Assembly (NCBI RefSeq): GCF_036404135.1
Contig: NZ_DASWPE010000006.1
Location: 1-64,000, forward strand
From: Rhodopseudomonas_A sp036404135
GTDB taxonomy: Bacteria; Pseudomonadota; Alphaproteobacteria; Rhizobiales; Xanthobacteraceae
DNA length: 64,000 nt
Reading direction: 5' to 3'
Shown here: one piece after another, positions 26,078 through 35,889 of the stretch
Layout of the letters: every line of letters begins with the position of its first letter
How positions within the stretch are numbered: position 1 is the first letter of the stretch
Notes under the pieces: generated by a model
Databases searched by the model: none
Seen by the model: the letters and a program-made list of their open reading frames with translations, nothing else
What the model was told of the DNA's origin: nothing
Made by a program: the position numbers and the translations under genes

Positions 26078-27301
26078 ATGAACAAGACTTTCGCACCGGC
26101 CGCCGAGCGATCCAGCATAGCGCCGGCCAGGCCGCATGCCATGCCGGCCAAACGCCGGCCGAATTTCACGGTCGAACTGCATTCGGATTTCAGCGACGCT
26201 GAACTTCGCGAGACCTGGAGTTCCTTCGAACGATCGCCGACCGCCACGGCATTCCAGCGGTTGTCCTATATCGAGGCGCTGATCGCCAATATCGTGCCGC
26301 ACCGCGCCGCGGAGCCGATCCTGATCGGCGCGCGCGACACCGCCAGCGGCGCGATCGTGCTGGTCGCGGCGTTGATGCGCAGGCGCCGCCACGGCGTCGC
26401 GGTGATCGAGGCGCTCGATCTCGGGCTGTGCGACTATTTCGCCCCGTTGATCCGGCCCGGACATGAATTCAGCCCGGCCGAGTTTCAGGAGCTCTGGAGC
26501 GCGATCTGCCGGGCGGTGCAGCCCGCTGCCGCGGTCTTTATCGACAAGATCCCGGCGGAAATCTTTGGCACGGCCAATCCGATGGCGCTGCTGCCGGCGG
26601 CAACACCGACCGACGGGTTTGCGACGACGTTGCGGCTGCGCGCGGCGGACGGCAGCAGCCTGGTGCGGCTGCAGGATTTTTCGGTGGTGCGCAAAGCCAA
26701 CCGGCTGTGCGCCAAGCTGGCGATCTGGGGCCACCTCGAACTTCGCCTCGCCGACACCGAGCCGGCGCTGCAGGCCGCGATCGACCTGATGGTGGCGCAT
26801 CGGCTGGTGCGCTCCCGCGCCCTGGGGCGCCATGACCTCTTGGACGACCACGGTTTCATCGCGTTCTACCGGCAACTCGCGCGCGACGGGCTGGCGGACG
26901 GCTCGGTGCGGGTGTTCGTTCTCAGCTCCGATCGCGAGCCGATCGCCGTGGTCTATGCATTGGCGCATCGCAACACGCTGACGGTGGTGGTGCCGTCGAT
27001 GACCACGGAGGAGCGCTGGCGCAAGCTGTCGCCCGGGCTGGTCGCGATGGTGAAATGCTGCGAATGGGCCGACCGCGAGGGCTTTCACAATTTCGATCTG
27101 AGCGTCGGCGCGCTGCAATACAAGACCCGGTTCGGCGGCGATCAGCGACCGCTGTTGGAAATCCAGCAGGCGCTGTCGCCGGCCGGGCTGCTGATCAAGG
27201 CAGAGGTGACGGCGCGGCGGCGGCTTCGCGCGCTCGCCGCGCGCCACCCGAAGGCGAGGGCGCTGGCGCGCCGCATTCTGCGCCGGCCACCGTCCGCCTG
27301 A
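26078..27301 (+). CDS. FemAB/CelD-like GNAT acetyltransferase (copy 1)
   Basis: A 407-residue protein with the double GNAT-like architecture of the BioF2/CelD family (acetyltransferase 6 type). ATAFQRLSYIEALIANIV near residue 60 corresponds to the N-terminal half. The C-terminal half has DREPIAVVYALAHRNTLTVVVPS and FDLSVGALQYKTRFG. Such proteins occur in many exopolysaccharide loci and are thought to transfer acyl or related groups to sugars. A second member is at 35890. It is divergent from the deacetylase. Confidence 0.8.
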   Translation: MNKTFAPAAERSSIAPARPHAMPAKRRPNFTVELHSDFSDAELRETWSSFERSPTATAFQRLSYIEALIANIVPHRAAEPILIGARDTASGAIVLVAALMRRRRHGVAVIEALDLGLCDYFAPLIRPGHEFSPAEFQELWSAICRAVQPAAAVFIDKIPAEIFGTANPMALLPAATPTDGFATTLRLRAADGSSLVRLQDFSVVRKANRLCAKLAIWGHLELRLADTEPALQAAIDLMVAHRLVRSRALGRHDLLDDHGFIAFYRQLARDGLADGSVRVFVLSSDREPIAVVYALAHRNTLTVVVPSMTTEERWRKLSPGLVAMVKCCEWADREGFHNFDLSVGALQYKTRFGGDQRPLLEIQQALSPAGLLIKAEVTARRRLRALAARHPKARALARRILRRPPSA

Positions 27302-27434
27302 CCGGCCGGCGGCGGGCTTGCCGCCCGGCCGTGTCCGCGAGAAGATGCATTAACTTCGATGGGGGGATAGTTTTGACCGACAACGGCGCGCAACCTATCT
27401 ATTCCGGCATGTCTTCAAGCCGTCGAGCCCGCAG

Positions 27435-28361
27435 ATGACGCCCCCCCTTCAACCCGCGGTGAGCCTGTGCATTCCGACGTTCCGTCGTCCCGACGGCTTG
27501 CGCAAATTGCTGTCGCACCTGGCGCTGCTGGACTACAAGGGGCCGCTCAGCATCATTGTCATCGACAATGACGGCGAGGGCCGCGCCGGCGAGGCGGTGG
27601 TGCAGGAGATCGCGCCGGGCTTTCGGTTTCCGATCGTCTGCCTGGTCGAGCCGCGCCGCGGCCACACCTACGCCTACAACACCGGCTTTGCCGCCGCCTG
27701 CCGGACGCCCAGCACCGACTATGTCGCGGTGCTCGACGACGACGAATATCCGTCGCCGGGCTGGCTGACCGAGATGATCGCCGCCGCCGTGCAGTACCGG
27801 GTCGACATCGTCGGCGGCCCGGTGTTCCCGGTGTTCGACGATCCGACGCATTGGCTGGCGCGCGGCCAACTCTACGCGCCGCAGCGCTATCCGACCGGCC
27901 CGGTCGCCATGATCTACGGCGCCGGCAACATGCTGATCCGCCGCGCCACGCTCGACCATTATCTCGACGAACCGTTCTCCCACGCCTTCGCCTTCACCGG
28001 CGGCAGCGACCTGGATTTCTTCAAGCGCTGCGCCCGCGACGGCCGCTCCTTCGCCTGGGCGGACCACGCCGAGGTGTTTGAAACCACGCCACGATCGCGG
28101 ATGACGGTGTCCTGGGTGCTGCTGCGGGCGTTTCGCATCGGCTCCGACAATACGCGGACCGACCGCGCCGTGGCGGATCGCCCGCGCGACGCCGTGGTGC
28201 GCTGGGTCAAGGGCGCCGGCCTGTTCACCTACGGCGTCGCTTTGGCCCCGTTCGCGCTGCTGCGCGGCCGTTGCGCGATGATCGCCAGCCTGAAAGTGGC
28301 GGCTCGCGGCGTCGGCCGGCTCGCCGCCGAATTCAACGTGTTGTACGAAGAATATCGCTGA
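27435..28361 (+). CDS. Glycosyltransferase family 2
   Basis: A 308-residue GT-A enzyme: VSLCIPTFRRPDGLRKLL at the N-terminus, IIVIDNDGEG, then the metal-binding LDDDEYPSPGWL (about 101-112) and GGSDLDFFKR. It probably transfers one sugar of the repeat unit at the cytoplasmic face. It lies 133 bases downstream of the acetyltransferase and ends next to the convergent gene at 28368. Confidence 0.87.
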   Translation: MTPPLQPAVSLCIPTFRRPDGLRKLLSHLALLDYKGPLSIIVIDNDGEGRAGEAVVQEIAPGFRFPIVCLVEPRRGHTYAYNTGFAAACRTPSTDYVAVLDDDEYPSPGWLTEMIAAAVQYRVDIVGGPVFPVFDDPTHWLARGQLYAPQRYPTGPVAMIYGAGNMLIRRATLDHYLDEPFSHAFAFTGGSDLDFFKRCARDGRSFAWADHAEVFETTPRSRMTVSWVLLRAFRIGSDNTRTDRAVADRPRDAVVRWVKGAGLFTYGVALAPFALLRGRCAMIASLKVAARGVGRLAAEFNVLYEEYR

Positions 28362-28367
28362 GCGGCG

Positions 28368-29333
28368 TCAAATTCGCAGCCAGGCGAGACCGAGCCGCAG
28401 CGCCACGGCGGGCAGCGCGCGCGGCGCGCGACGGATCGCGGCGAGCGCATAGCCGGCGGCCTGACGATAATGCCCGAAGCGGACCGCCTGGGTCGCCGCA
28501 AAAGTGATCATGTGGGTCTCGGCGGCGCGGCGCAGCGCCGGCAGGTCCTCCGCCGGCAGCCTGGCGAGGATGATCGCATCGCTGAACACCCGGTCCACCG
28601 CCGGCAGGAAGTCGGCGGGCGAGCGCAGGGTCGGGCTCATGGTGCTGTCGCCATGGACCCGGTAATCCATGAGATGATCCGGCAGCGCCTGAAATTCGCC
28701 GAGCGCGGCGAGCCGGCACCAGCAATGCCAGTCCTCGCAATATTTCAGCGCAACGTCGAAGCCGCCCACCGCCGCGAAGGCGCTGGCGCGAACGATCATC
28801 ACCCCGCCATTGACGATGAAATTGCCGGCGGCGAGGCGTTGCAGCACCTCGCCCGAGGGCTTGGCGCGGCCTTGCAGCCAGCCGCGATGGCCGATCGGAT
28901 TGCCGTTGCCGTCGATACGATCGTAATCGCCGTAGATCGCCACCGCGCGCGGCGCGGCCCCAGCCGCCTGCAATAAGGTCGCGATCGCGCCGGGGCGCAG
29001 CCGATCGTCGCTGTCGAGAAACATCAGCCAGTCGGCTTTGGCCGCGGCGGCGCCGTGATTGCGCGCCGCCGACACGCCGCGGCCCGGATTGCTCAGCAGC
29101 CGGACCCGGGCGTCGTCACAGCCGGCCACGATCGCGCGCGTCGCGTCGGTCGAGCCGTCGTCGATCACGATGAGCTCCTCGACGCCGCTGCCCTGTGCCA
29201 GCACGCTGGCGATCGCCTCGCCGATATACGCGGCGGCGTTCCAGGCGGGCATCACCACCGACACCGTGGCGGGCTGGCCGGTCACGGCGCCCGCCGGCGC
29301 GCTCGCCGCCGCATCAACTGGGCAGCAGGGCAC
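28368..29333 (-). CDS. Glycosyltransferase family 2
   Basis: About 321 residues with VSVVMPAWNAAAYIGEAIAS, ELIVIDDGSTDATRAI and MFLDSDDRLRPGAI, the classical GT2 nucleotide and metal motifs, then YCEDWHCWCRLAALG. The start is uncertain. GTG codons at 29333 and 29285 are the best options, because the earlier ATG at 29414 would overlap the upstream gene by about 100 bases. It belongs to the minus-strand arm with the genes at 29314-32887. Confidence 0.83.
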   Translation of the reverse strand: MPCCPVDAAASAPAGAVTGQPATVSVVMPAWNAAAYIGEAIASVLAQGSGVEELIVIDDGSTDATRAIVAGCDDARVRLLSNPGRGVSAARNHGAAAAKADWLMFLDSDDRLRPGAIATLLQAAGAAPRAVAIYGDYDRIDGNGNPIGHRGWLQGRAKPSGEVLQRLAAGNFIVNGGVMIVRASAFAAVGGFDVALKYCEDWHCWCRLAALGEFQALPDHLMDYRVHGDSTMSPTLRSPADFLPAVDRVFSDAIILARLPAEDLPALRRAAETHMITFAATQAVRFGHYRQAAGYALAAIRRAPRALPAVALRLGLAWLRI

Positions 29334-30342
29334 GGGCGGCCCGAATGAGACGTCGGCCTGTGGTCTTCTGGCGAAGCGCCTCGGTCCAGTCGAACATGCT
29401 TGAATTGATATCATAGTCGCCTCGCTGGGCGTCGGGAATCGCGCCGGCGACGATCCGGCCGATCAGGTTCGGCAGTTCGCGATAGAATTTCTCGGAGCGA
29501 AACGGCGGATGCAACGAATACATGCCGGCGCCGGACCCTAAGAAGTCGATCCGGCCGAGCCGCTTTTGCATCATCGCCGCGCTGATGACCTCCTCGGCCG
29601 GCATCGACAGCGGCGATTGATGAAAAAGCCAGGCGCGCAGCCTGCGCTTGAAATTCGGCCGCACCAGATCGAGCGCGCCGACCGCGGTATCGAACCGGCG
29701 CTGGTCGAGCGCGAAGATCCGGGTGCTGACGCTCGCAAAGCGATAGGCCGGATAGTCGGCGTCGAGCCGCAGCGGCAGCGCCACGCACTCCAGCCCGGGG
29801 AACGAGCGGTGCAGATCCGGCAGCGTGCCGTCCGACCGCGGCGGACCGGGCAACGGACCGGCGAACAGCGCGTCCGGCGAGCGTTGCAGCCAGCCGATCG
29901 CCTCTTCGAGCCAGCTCTGACTGCCGCCGCCGAACAGCATGTCGCTGTCCATATGCACGACGTAGTCGGCGCGGGATTGCAGCAGACCGTAGAAATAAGC
30001 GTGGAACGGGCCGCCGTCGAAGGCCTTTTCCGGAATGGCCGCGGAGCTTGCGAAATAGCGCTGCCGCACCGCTTCGAGCGCCGCCGGCGCGTAGTCGACC
30101 TCGACGATCTCGATGTTGGCGGCGGCGCCGGCCATCGCTTCGAGCTGCGCGAACAGTCGCCCGCGGCTGTCCTCATAGGCCTCGCCGCCGTAGCGGCCGT
30201 TCGCGCTCTGTTTGGTGTCGACCGTCAGCACGACGCGGTCGACCTGCCCGCCCCACACCTCGAGCTGATGCGGCAAGGTGTGCACGGCATGACGCACGTC
30301 GAGCGGATGCAGATTGATCTGTAGCGCGGTGCGGACTTGCAT
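29314..30342 (-). CDS. Glycosyltransferase-like protein with DxD motif
   Basis: A 342-residue protein of no family I can name with certainty. It contains VVHMDSDMLFGGG at about 129-141, a DxD-type metal motif, and a Pro-rich GPLPGPPRSDG region, consistent with a GT-A fold. The ATG at 30342 has AGGGAGG seven bases upstream and is preferred over the ATG at 30348 that overlaps the GH10 stop. It probably adds a sugar during EPS assembly; the assignment rests on motif and context. Confidence 0.7.
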   Translation of the reverse strand: MQVRTALQINLHPLDVRHAVHTLPHQLEVWGGQVDRVVLTVDTKQSANGRYGGEAYEDSRGRLFAQLEAMAGAAANIEIVEVDYAPAALEAVRQRYFASSAAIPEKAFDGGPFHAYFYGLLQSRADYVVHMDSDMLFGGGSQSWLEEAIGWLQRSPDALFAGPLPGPPRSDGTLPDLHRSFPGLECVALPLRLDADYPAYRFASVSTRIFALDQRRFDTAVGALDLVRPNFKRRLRAWLFHQSPLSMPAEEVISAAMMQKRLGRIDFLGSGAGMYSLHPPFRSEKFYRELPNLIGRIVAGAIPDAQRGDYDINSSMFDWTEALRQKTTGRRLIRAARALLPS

Positions 30343-30344
30343 GG

Positions 30345-31457
30345 TCATGCCTCCCTGCCGGTGAACTGATCAATGACGTCCATGAACGGCTTGCGCTGGA
30401 ACTCGCGATCGAGCGGCAGCGGCCGGTTGGGCTGCTTGTCGGCGCGCGGCGCGGAATAGGGAATCCAGCTATAGCGGTCGGAAATGCCCCAGGTCAGCAG
30501 CGCGTCGAGCGGCCCCGGCGCGGTCACCGCCGCGAGCAGATCGCGAACCTGCGACGCGATCAGCGCGTCGCGCCGCGGCACCGCCGCCGGCAGATGCTGA
30601 TCCATCACGTCGAGTTCGGTCACCAGGCATTTCAGGCCGTTGCCGTGCAGCTCCGCCACGAAGCCCTCGAGCCCGGCGCGATCCACCGCCATCTCGCCGT
30701 GCAGATGGCATTGCAGCCCGACCGCGTGGAGCGGCACGTCGGCGTCCTGCAACTGCCGGATCAGATGGCGAAACGCCGCGCGCTTGCGCAGGCAGCGGGC
30801 GTCGCCGAATTCGATATCGTAGTCGTTGAGCACGAGCTGCGCCTTGGGATCGACCTCGGCGGCGATCCGGAACGCCAGCGGGATGTAACGCTCGCCGAGA
30901 TAGCGCGACCACAGCGACGGCCGGCGGTCGGTGACCTGATGGGCCTCGTCGGGAATCACCTCGTTGGCGACATCCCAGGAATGGATGCGGCCGCGATAGC
31001 GCGACACCACCGTCTCGATGTGCTCGCGCAGCGCGCGTTCCGCGGCGGCTTCGCTGTCGATCTGTTGGGTCCAGTCCGGCAGAGCGGCGTACCAGACCAG
31101 CGTATGGCCGCGCATCGTCAGGCCGTTGTCGGCCGCGAAGGCCGCCAGCGCATCGGCCTTCTCGAAGGCGAACTGACCCGGCGCGGGTCGCAAGTCGCTC
31201 CACTTCAGTTCGCTCACCGGCACGATCTGGCTGCAGGTTTCGGCGATCACTTGGCCGAGCCTGGGATCGGCGCGCAGATCGTCGAGCGCGATCGCGGCGC
31301 CATAGGGGATCTTGCGGCGCGGCCGGATCGTCGCCGAACGCGCTGCGGGCGACGCCAGCGCGAGCAGCGCCGCGGCCGGCGCAGCGCGCAACAAGTGCCG
31401 CCGGGTGACGCCGAAAGGCGCGGCGCGGTCGGAGAAGATCTGCGGGGGCGTCGCCAT
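30345..31457 (-). CDS. GH10-family glycosidase (endo-beta-xylanase type), Tat-exported
   Basis: A 370-residue protein. A twin-Arg signal (TRRHLLRAAPAAALLAL) ends near AARSA. The mature part is a GH10 barrel: FEKADALAAFAADNGLTMRGHTLVW, the acid/base region WDVANEVIPD (Glu near 159), and the nucleophile region CLVTELDVMDQ (Glu near 266). Length is typical for a single-domain GH10. Its gene is sandwiched between the flippase and glycosyltransferase genes with overlapping stop/start codons, so it most likely trims or releases the locus's own polysaccharide rather than degrading plant xylan. Confidence 0.9.
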   Translation of the reverse strand: MATPPQIFSDRAAPFGVTRRHLLRAAPAAALLALASPAARSATIRPRRKIPYGAAIALDDLRADPRLGQVIAETCSQIVPVSELKWSDLRPAPGQFAFEKADALAAFAADNGLTMRGHTLVWYAALPDWTQQIDSEAAAERALREHIETVVSRYRGRIHSWDVANEVIPDEAHQVTDRRPSLWSRYLGERYIPLAFRIAAEVDPKAQLVLNDYDIEFGDARCLRKRAAFRHLIRQLQDADVPLHAVGLQCHLHGEMAVDRAGLEGFVAELHGNGLKCLVTELDVMDQHLPAAVPRRDALIASQVRDLLAAVTAPGPLDALLTWGISDRYSWIPYSAPRADKQPNRPLPLDREFQRKPFMDVIDQFTGREA

Positions 31458-32887
31458 CAGCCGGCCATCCGCAAGCGCAGGAACGACGCCATCGAGGTCC
31501 TGATCCGCACCACGTTGAGCAGCCAGGCGGCGGCGGCATAGGCCAATCCCCCCGCCGCGCTGACGGTCAGCAGCGACATCAGCCCGGTGCCGCCGACCGC
31601 AAGCCGGGTGGCATAGATCGCAACGCCCATCGCCGCCGAGGCCAGCACCACCCCGGCCAGCCGGCGCGGTTCGAACGGCAGCACGAAGGCCTTGCGCGTC
31701 AACAGGATGGTGATCACCACGCCGACCGCTTCGGTGATCAAGGTCGCATAGGCTGCGCCCAGCAGATCGAACGTCGCCACCAGCGGGAACATCAAGCCGA
31801 TACTCAGCACCAGCGTGATGATCGACTGGATCACCGGCAGCATCGGCCGTTCGGCCAATTGGAAGCTGATCTGCAGATAGAACTGATTGACGACGCCGAA
31901 CAGCCGCGCCAGCGCCACGATCGGCAGCAGCAGCGCGACGCTGGCGCGGAAATCCGCGCCGACCAGCGTGCCCGCCACCTGGTCGGCGGCGAGCGCCAGC
32001 CACACCGCAACCGGCAGGATCACCGCCAGTAGCAATTCGATGTTCTCGTTCAGCCGCTCGCGGGTCGCGGCCAGCCCTTCGCCGGTGAAGGTGCGGAACA
32101 CGATCGGAAAGGTCGCCGCCGCGACGCTCGACGCCAGCATCACCATGAACTGCCGCGGCAGGTCGGCCGCGACGCCGAATTTTCCCGCGGCATCGGGTCC
32201 GAGCAGATAGGCGACGACCAGCCGGTCGCTGGTGCTGTACAGCGCGATCGACAGCCCGCCGAGCGACAACGGCAGCCCGTAGCGCGCGAACTGCATCAGC
32301 TGATGCCGCTGATAGCGGCTGATGCGCGGCGCGCTGCCATCGATCGCGTTCATCACCGCGCCGACCATGAAGCTCACCCCGACCGCAGCGAGCAGCCCGA
32401 GGCCGCCCCAGCCCAATTCGATCGCCAGCCAGCCGAGCAGCAGACCGAGCACGCTGCGGGTGATGCCGATCACCGCATAGCGATAGGGGCGCAGCGTGGC
32501 GCGGGCGAATTCCTGCGCGATGTCGAAGGCGCCGACCGCCAAGGCGGTGAACACGCCGCCGAACAGGATGTAGATGTTGACGTCGGGGCTAAGCAGCAGG
32601 ATCGCCGCCGGCGCCACGCAGCCCATCGCCCCCAGCGTCAGCCCGTAGGCGACGATCGCGGTGCCGCGGAAATCGACGTCGGCGGAACTCGCCTGATAGC
32701 GCGACACCGACAGCCGGATCCAGACGAAGAACACCGCGCCGACGATGCCGGCGATGCTCATGCCGACCACATAGACGCCGTATTCCGCCGGGTTGAGCAG
32801 CCGCGTATAGGCGGTGATCGCGATGAAGCCGATCACCGCGGGAACCAGATGCGCGCCGAGATAGATGGAGAAGTATCGATTCAGCAT
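31457..32887 (-). CDS. Wzx-type polysaccharide flippase
   Basis: A 476-residue membrane protein with about 12-14 hydrophobic segments and the MATE/MOP-type organisation of Wzx. The N-terminus MLNRYFSIYLGAHLVPAVIG leads into the first segments. It would flip the lipid-linked repeat unit to the periplasm for the Wzy protein encoded at 34325. The ATG at 32887 has GAAGGA 17 bases and GGGAC six bases upstream; an upstream ATG at 32995 would add an implausible polar extension. It is the first gene of its minus-strand group. Confidence 0.87.
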   Translation of the reverse strand: MLNRYFSIYLGAHLVPAVIGFIAITAYTRLLNPAEYGVYVVGMSIAGIVGAVFFVWIRLSVSRYQASSADVDFRGTAIVAYGLTLGAMGCVAPAAILLLSPDVNIYILFGGVFTALAVGAFDIAQEFARATLRPYRYAVIGITRSVLGLLLGWLAIELGWGGLGLLAAVGVSFMVGAVMNAIDGSAPRISRYQRHQLMQFARYGLPLSLGGLSIALYSTSDRLVVAYLLGPDAAGKFGVAADLPRQFMVMLASSVAAATFPIVFRTFTGEGLAATRERLNENIELLLAVILPVAVWLALAADQVAGTLVGADFRASVALLLPIVALARLFGVVNQFYLQISFQLAERPMLPVIQSIITLVLSIGLMFPLVATFDLLGAAYATLITEAVGVVITILLTRKAFVLPFEPRRLAGVVLASAAMGVAIYATRLAVGGTGLMSLLTVSAAGGLAYAAAAWLLNVVRIRTSMASFLRLRMAG

Positions 32888-33305
32888 GTCGTCCCGATGT
32901 CCTTCGCCGACCCATCGCGCGACCGATGATATGTTGCACGCGCCGACCGTCTGCTCATCGCCGTTCACCGCTGCTCGATCGTCGGAGCCGGCCACTCACA
33001 CGCGCGCCGCCCCGTCCGGACGGCAATCGTCCGCTGCAATCGCTTGTATTTTAACGAGCCCGGGCTCCGACATAAAACCAATTCGCGCGCCGTCGTTAAC
33101 GCCTAGCCTGCGCCGCCACGGCGATGCGCTTAACCATGTGCAGCCGTCGCGGGCCGAGCTTGCCAGCAAAATCATGCCGCTTTGCTAATCGAACGGCGCG
33201 GAATCCGCGAACACGTTAACCGCTTGCACATTCTGCAATTCAGATTTTTGGCGAAATGTCGGAGAACTGCGTATATCGACAGCGCCCGAAGGACGGTCGT
33301 ACGCC
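32888..33305. promoter_or_regulatory. Divergent promoter region between wzx-like and glycosyltransferase genes
   Basis: About 420 bases without a supported gene. They include a perfect 12-bp palindrome CCGTCCGGACGG (33012-33023) and three TTAAC-type words (near 33096, 33132 and 33214) of the kind seen at alphaproteobacterial regulator sites. No promoter matches consensus well enough to place. Confidence 0.4.
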
Positions 33306-34289
33306 ATGATCTTGAATCTGTTTTACGAGGAGAAGGAGGATCGCTGGCTGCCGGGCGATCGCCATGTCCGATCCTTGTTGCGTCGCCTGCTGATCGGCAA
33401 ACCGCAGCCCGCCGGGCACACCCGCGTGTTCCTCAATCTTTGCGCGGGTCTCGACCTGCTCGGCATCCGCTATCGCGTCAACGACTACAGATATATTCAG
33501 AGACATCCCGACGAACTCGCCTGCGTGATCGGCCGCCGGTTCCTGCTGAACAAGATCGCGTGGAAGAATCCGATCCTGCTCGGCGTCGCCGCCTATGACC
33601 ATCCGGTGGACGCGCCGGGTCTGTTCGACCGGCTGCCGATCAAGATGGTTCTGGTTCCCGGCGAATGGTACGTCGACATGTGCCGGCCGTATTGGGAGCG
33701 GGTGCGGAGCTGGCCGGTGGGCATCGACACCGAGCTGTGGGCGCCGGCGCCGCAGGAGCAAAAATCGGTCGACGTGCTGCTGTACGACAAGGTGCGCTGG
33801 GAGCACGACCGCATCGCGCCGGCGCTGAACGATCCGATCCGCGCCCGGCTCAGCGCCGAGGGCCGCTCGGTGCAGGAGTTGCGCTACGGCTCCTATGCGG
33901 AGGAGGAGTTCCGGCAGGCGCTGGCGCGCTGCCGGACCATGATCTTCCTGTGCGAACATGAAAGCCAGGGCATCGCCTATCAGCAGGCGCTGTCCTGCGA
34001 CGTTCCGATCTTCGCCTGGGACCGCGGCGGCGCCTGGCAGGACCCGAACTACTTCCCGCACAAGGTAGTGTACGAGCCGGTGTCCTCGGTGCCCTATTGG
34101 GACGAGCGGTGCGGAATGAAGTTTGCGACCATCGACGAGTTCCAGTCGCAATGGCCAGAATTCTGGCGGCGCAGCCAGAGCCGGGAATTTGCGCCGCGCA
34201 GCTTCATTCTCGAGACGCTGACGCTGGAACAGCGCGCCCAGCAGTATTACGACATCGCCAAGAACGTGGCCGACGGGCTGGCCGCGTAA
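33306..34289 (+). CDS. Glycosyltransferase, GT-B (family 1/4-like)
   Basis: A 327-residue enzyme with a GT-B-like C-terminal half. FLCEHESQGIAYQQALSCDV (about 219-238) carries the ExxxxxGIAxxxA pattern that binds the nucleotide sugar in GT4-type enzymes. MVLVPGEWYVDMCRPYW and VGIDTELWAP lie before it. It is a single-gene plus-strand unit between two minus-strand groups and belongs functionally with the EPS locus. Confidence 0.78.
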   Translation: MILNLFYEEKEDRWLPGDRHVRSLLRRLLIGKPQPAGHTRVFLNLCAGLDLLGIRYRVNDYRYIQRHPDELACVIGRRFLLNKIAWKNPILLGVAAYDHPVDAPGLFDRLPIKMVLVPGEWYVDMCRPYWERVRSWPVGIDTELWAPAPQEQKSVDVLLYDKVRWEHDRIAPALNDPIRARLSAEGRSVQELRYGSYAEEEFRQALARCRTMIFLCEHESQGIAYQQALSCDVPIFAWDRGGAWQDPNYFPHKVVYEPVSSVPYWDERCGMKFATIDEFQSQWPEFWRRSQSREFAPRSFILETLTLEQRAQQYYDIAKNVADGLAA

Positions 34290-34324
34290 TTCCGCTTCGT
34301 TCACGTCTGCGCGCGCCGGCGCGG

Positions 34325-35638
34325 CTACGCTTTCACGCCGAATCTTGCCAGATAGTGCAAACCGGCGGCCGCCACCACGAAGCTGAACCAGGTCGGATTC
34401 TGCCGGTCGAGCAGGAAGGTCTCCATGGTGGCGAAATAGACGCCGAACATCCAGATCACCAGAAACAGCCGGGCCAGCCCGCGAGTGCGCTCCGCCGACT
34501 GGATGAGGTGAAAATTGCGCAGCGGCGTGATCACAAAGACGAGAATGACAAACGCCAGTCCCGGCAAGCCGATGGTCAGCGCCAGGTCGAGATAACTATT
34601 GTGGCTGTGCGGCGAAGTCGACGCCCAGCCGAGATCGTCGGCGGAAGTTGTGCGGTTGGCGTTTTCCCAGAATGCGGCATAGCCATAGCCGCGGAACGGG
34701 TGATCGAGGAAGGCGGCGAAGGCATATTGCCAGATATCGGTGCGCCCGGTGAAGCTCGGATCGATCGGCAACAGCCGGACGATGGCGGCGAGCCCGGCGT
34801 TGATCGCGCTGCCGACGCTGAGCAGATTCATCAGCACCACCGGCACCAGACAGATCAGCATTTTGAGCCAGAGGCTTCTGACGCTGGCGACCAATTGGGC
34901 CAGCAGGCCGACGCCGATGCACAGCGCCAGCGCGCTCTTGCCGCCGGAGCCGATCAGGAACAACGCGGCGAGCGCAGCGATCGCTCCGCCCCACCACCGC
35001 AACCCGTTGGTTGCAAGATAGAGCCCGAGATAGACCAGGATCGCCATCACCGGCGCGGCGGCGTTCTTGTGCGCGAAGCTGCCGCGCCAATCGCCCGCCA
35101 GATCCGGCTCGGTGACGTCGGCGGCGGTGTGGATCGACAGCGCCGGCGCCACCACCAGGCCGAGATAGCACAGCGCCAGCAGCAGCAAGGCGGCGATCGC
35201 GAAACACCATTTGAACGCGGCCTGGGTCGGCGGCAGCAGCGGGATCATCACCGCCAGCCCGATCACGCTCGCGGTCAGCACGAAGCGCTGCAGCGAAATC
35301 CCCGGACTCTGCGACAGCGCGATATTGAACGCCATCCATCCAAGCAGGCCGAGATGCAGCGGCGTCCATAGCGATTTCAACGCCGGCAGATTGTCGGAGG
35401 CCGACAGCAGCATGGTGAGAACGGCGAGCGCGCCGAAGGCGAGGTAGGTGAACGCCAGTTTGCCGGTCGGCTCGCCCGGCAGGGTGGCGTTGCGCAGATC
35501 CTGGAACGGCTCCAGCGTCACCCACACCAAGAGCAGCGACACCACCACGGCGAGACAGCGGGCGCAGCTCAGAACGTTCAGTTCATCCAGGGCGGCCTGA
35601 ACCACCGCAACGACTTCCAAACGCCGAATGTCGATCAT
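34325..35638 (-). CDS. Wzy/O-antigen-ligase-family polymerase
   Basis: A 437-residue membrane protein with about 11 hydrophobic segments and the PF04932-type loop near the C-terminal third: FTGRTDIWQYAFAAFLDHPF, then SPHSHNSYLDLALTIGLPGL, whose His-Asn-Ser-Tyr block is conserved in this family. It would polymerise repeat units delivered by the Wzx-like flippase. The ATG at 35638 is chosen over 35662 because the domain begins shortly after; both are possible. Confidence 0.86.
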   Translation of the reverse strand: MIDIRRLEVVAVVQAALDELNVLSCARCLAVVVSLLLVWVTLEPFQDLRNATLPGEPTGKLAFTYLAFGALAVLTMLLSASDNLPALKSLWTPLHLGLLGWMAFNIALSQSPGISLQRFVLTASVIGLAVMIPLLPPTQAAFKWCFAIAALLLLALCYLGLVVAPALSIHTAADVTEPDLAGDWRGSFAHKNAAAPVMAILVYLGLYLATNGLRWWGGAIAALAALFLIGSGGKSALALCIGVGLLAQLVASVRSLWLKMLICLVPVVLMNLLSVGSAINAGLAAIVRLLPIDPSFTGRTDIWQYAFAAFLDHPFRGYGYAAFWENANRTTSADDLGWASTSPHSHNSYLDLALTIGLPGLAFVILVFVITPLRNFHLIQSAERTRGLARLFLVIWMFGVYFATMETFLLDRQNPTWFSFVVAAAGLHYLARFGVKA

Positions 35639-35889
35639 GGGATAAAATGCTCTGCCCGGCATTCTTCAGCCGCGCGTCGCTTTGCGGCAACCTGCAGGTC
35701 TAGCGGCGCTTGGTTAACGCCGCGTGAAGCCGATGCTGGCCTGGCGCTCGCGGTCGAACTGCCGCTATCGACGAGCACGCCCCAGCGCCGTCGCGCCGCC
35801 TGCGGAAACGGCGCGACGCATTGATAATTCGGCGGTTGCGCGATGCGCTGCGAAGCTGCGGCAGAGAAGGATTAACCGTTTCAAAAGGA

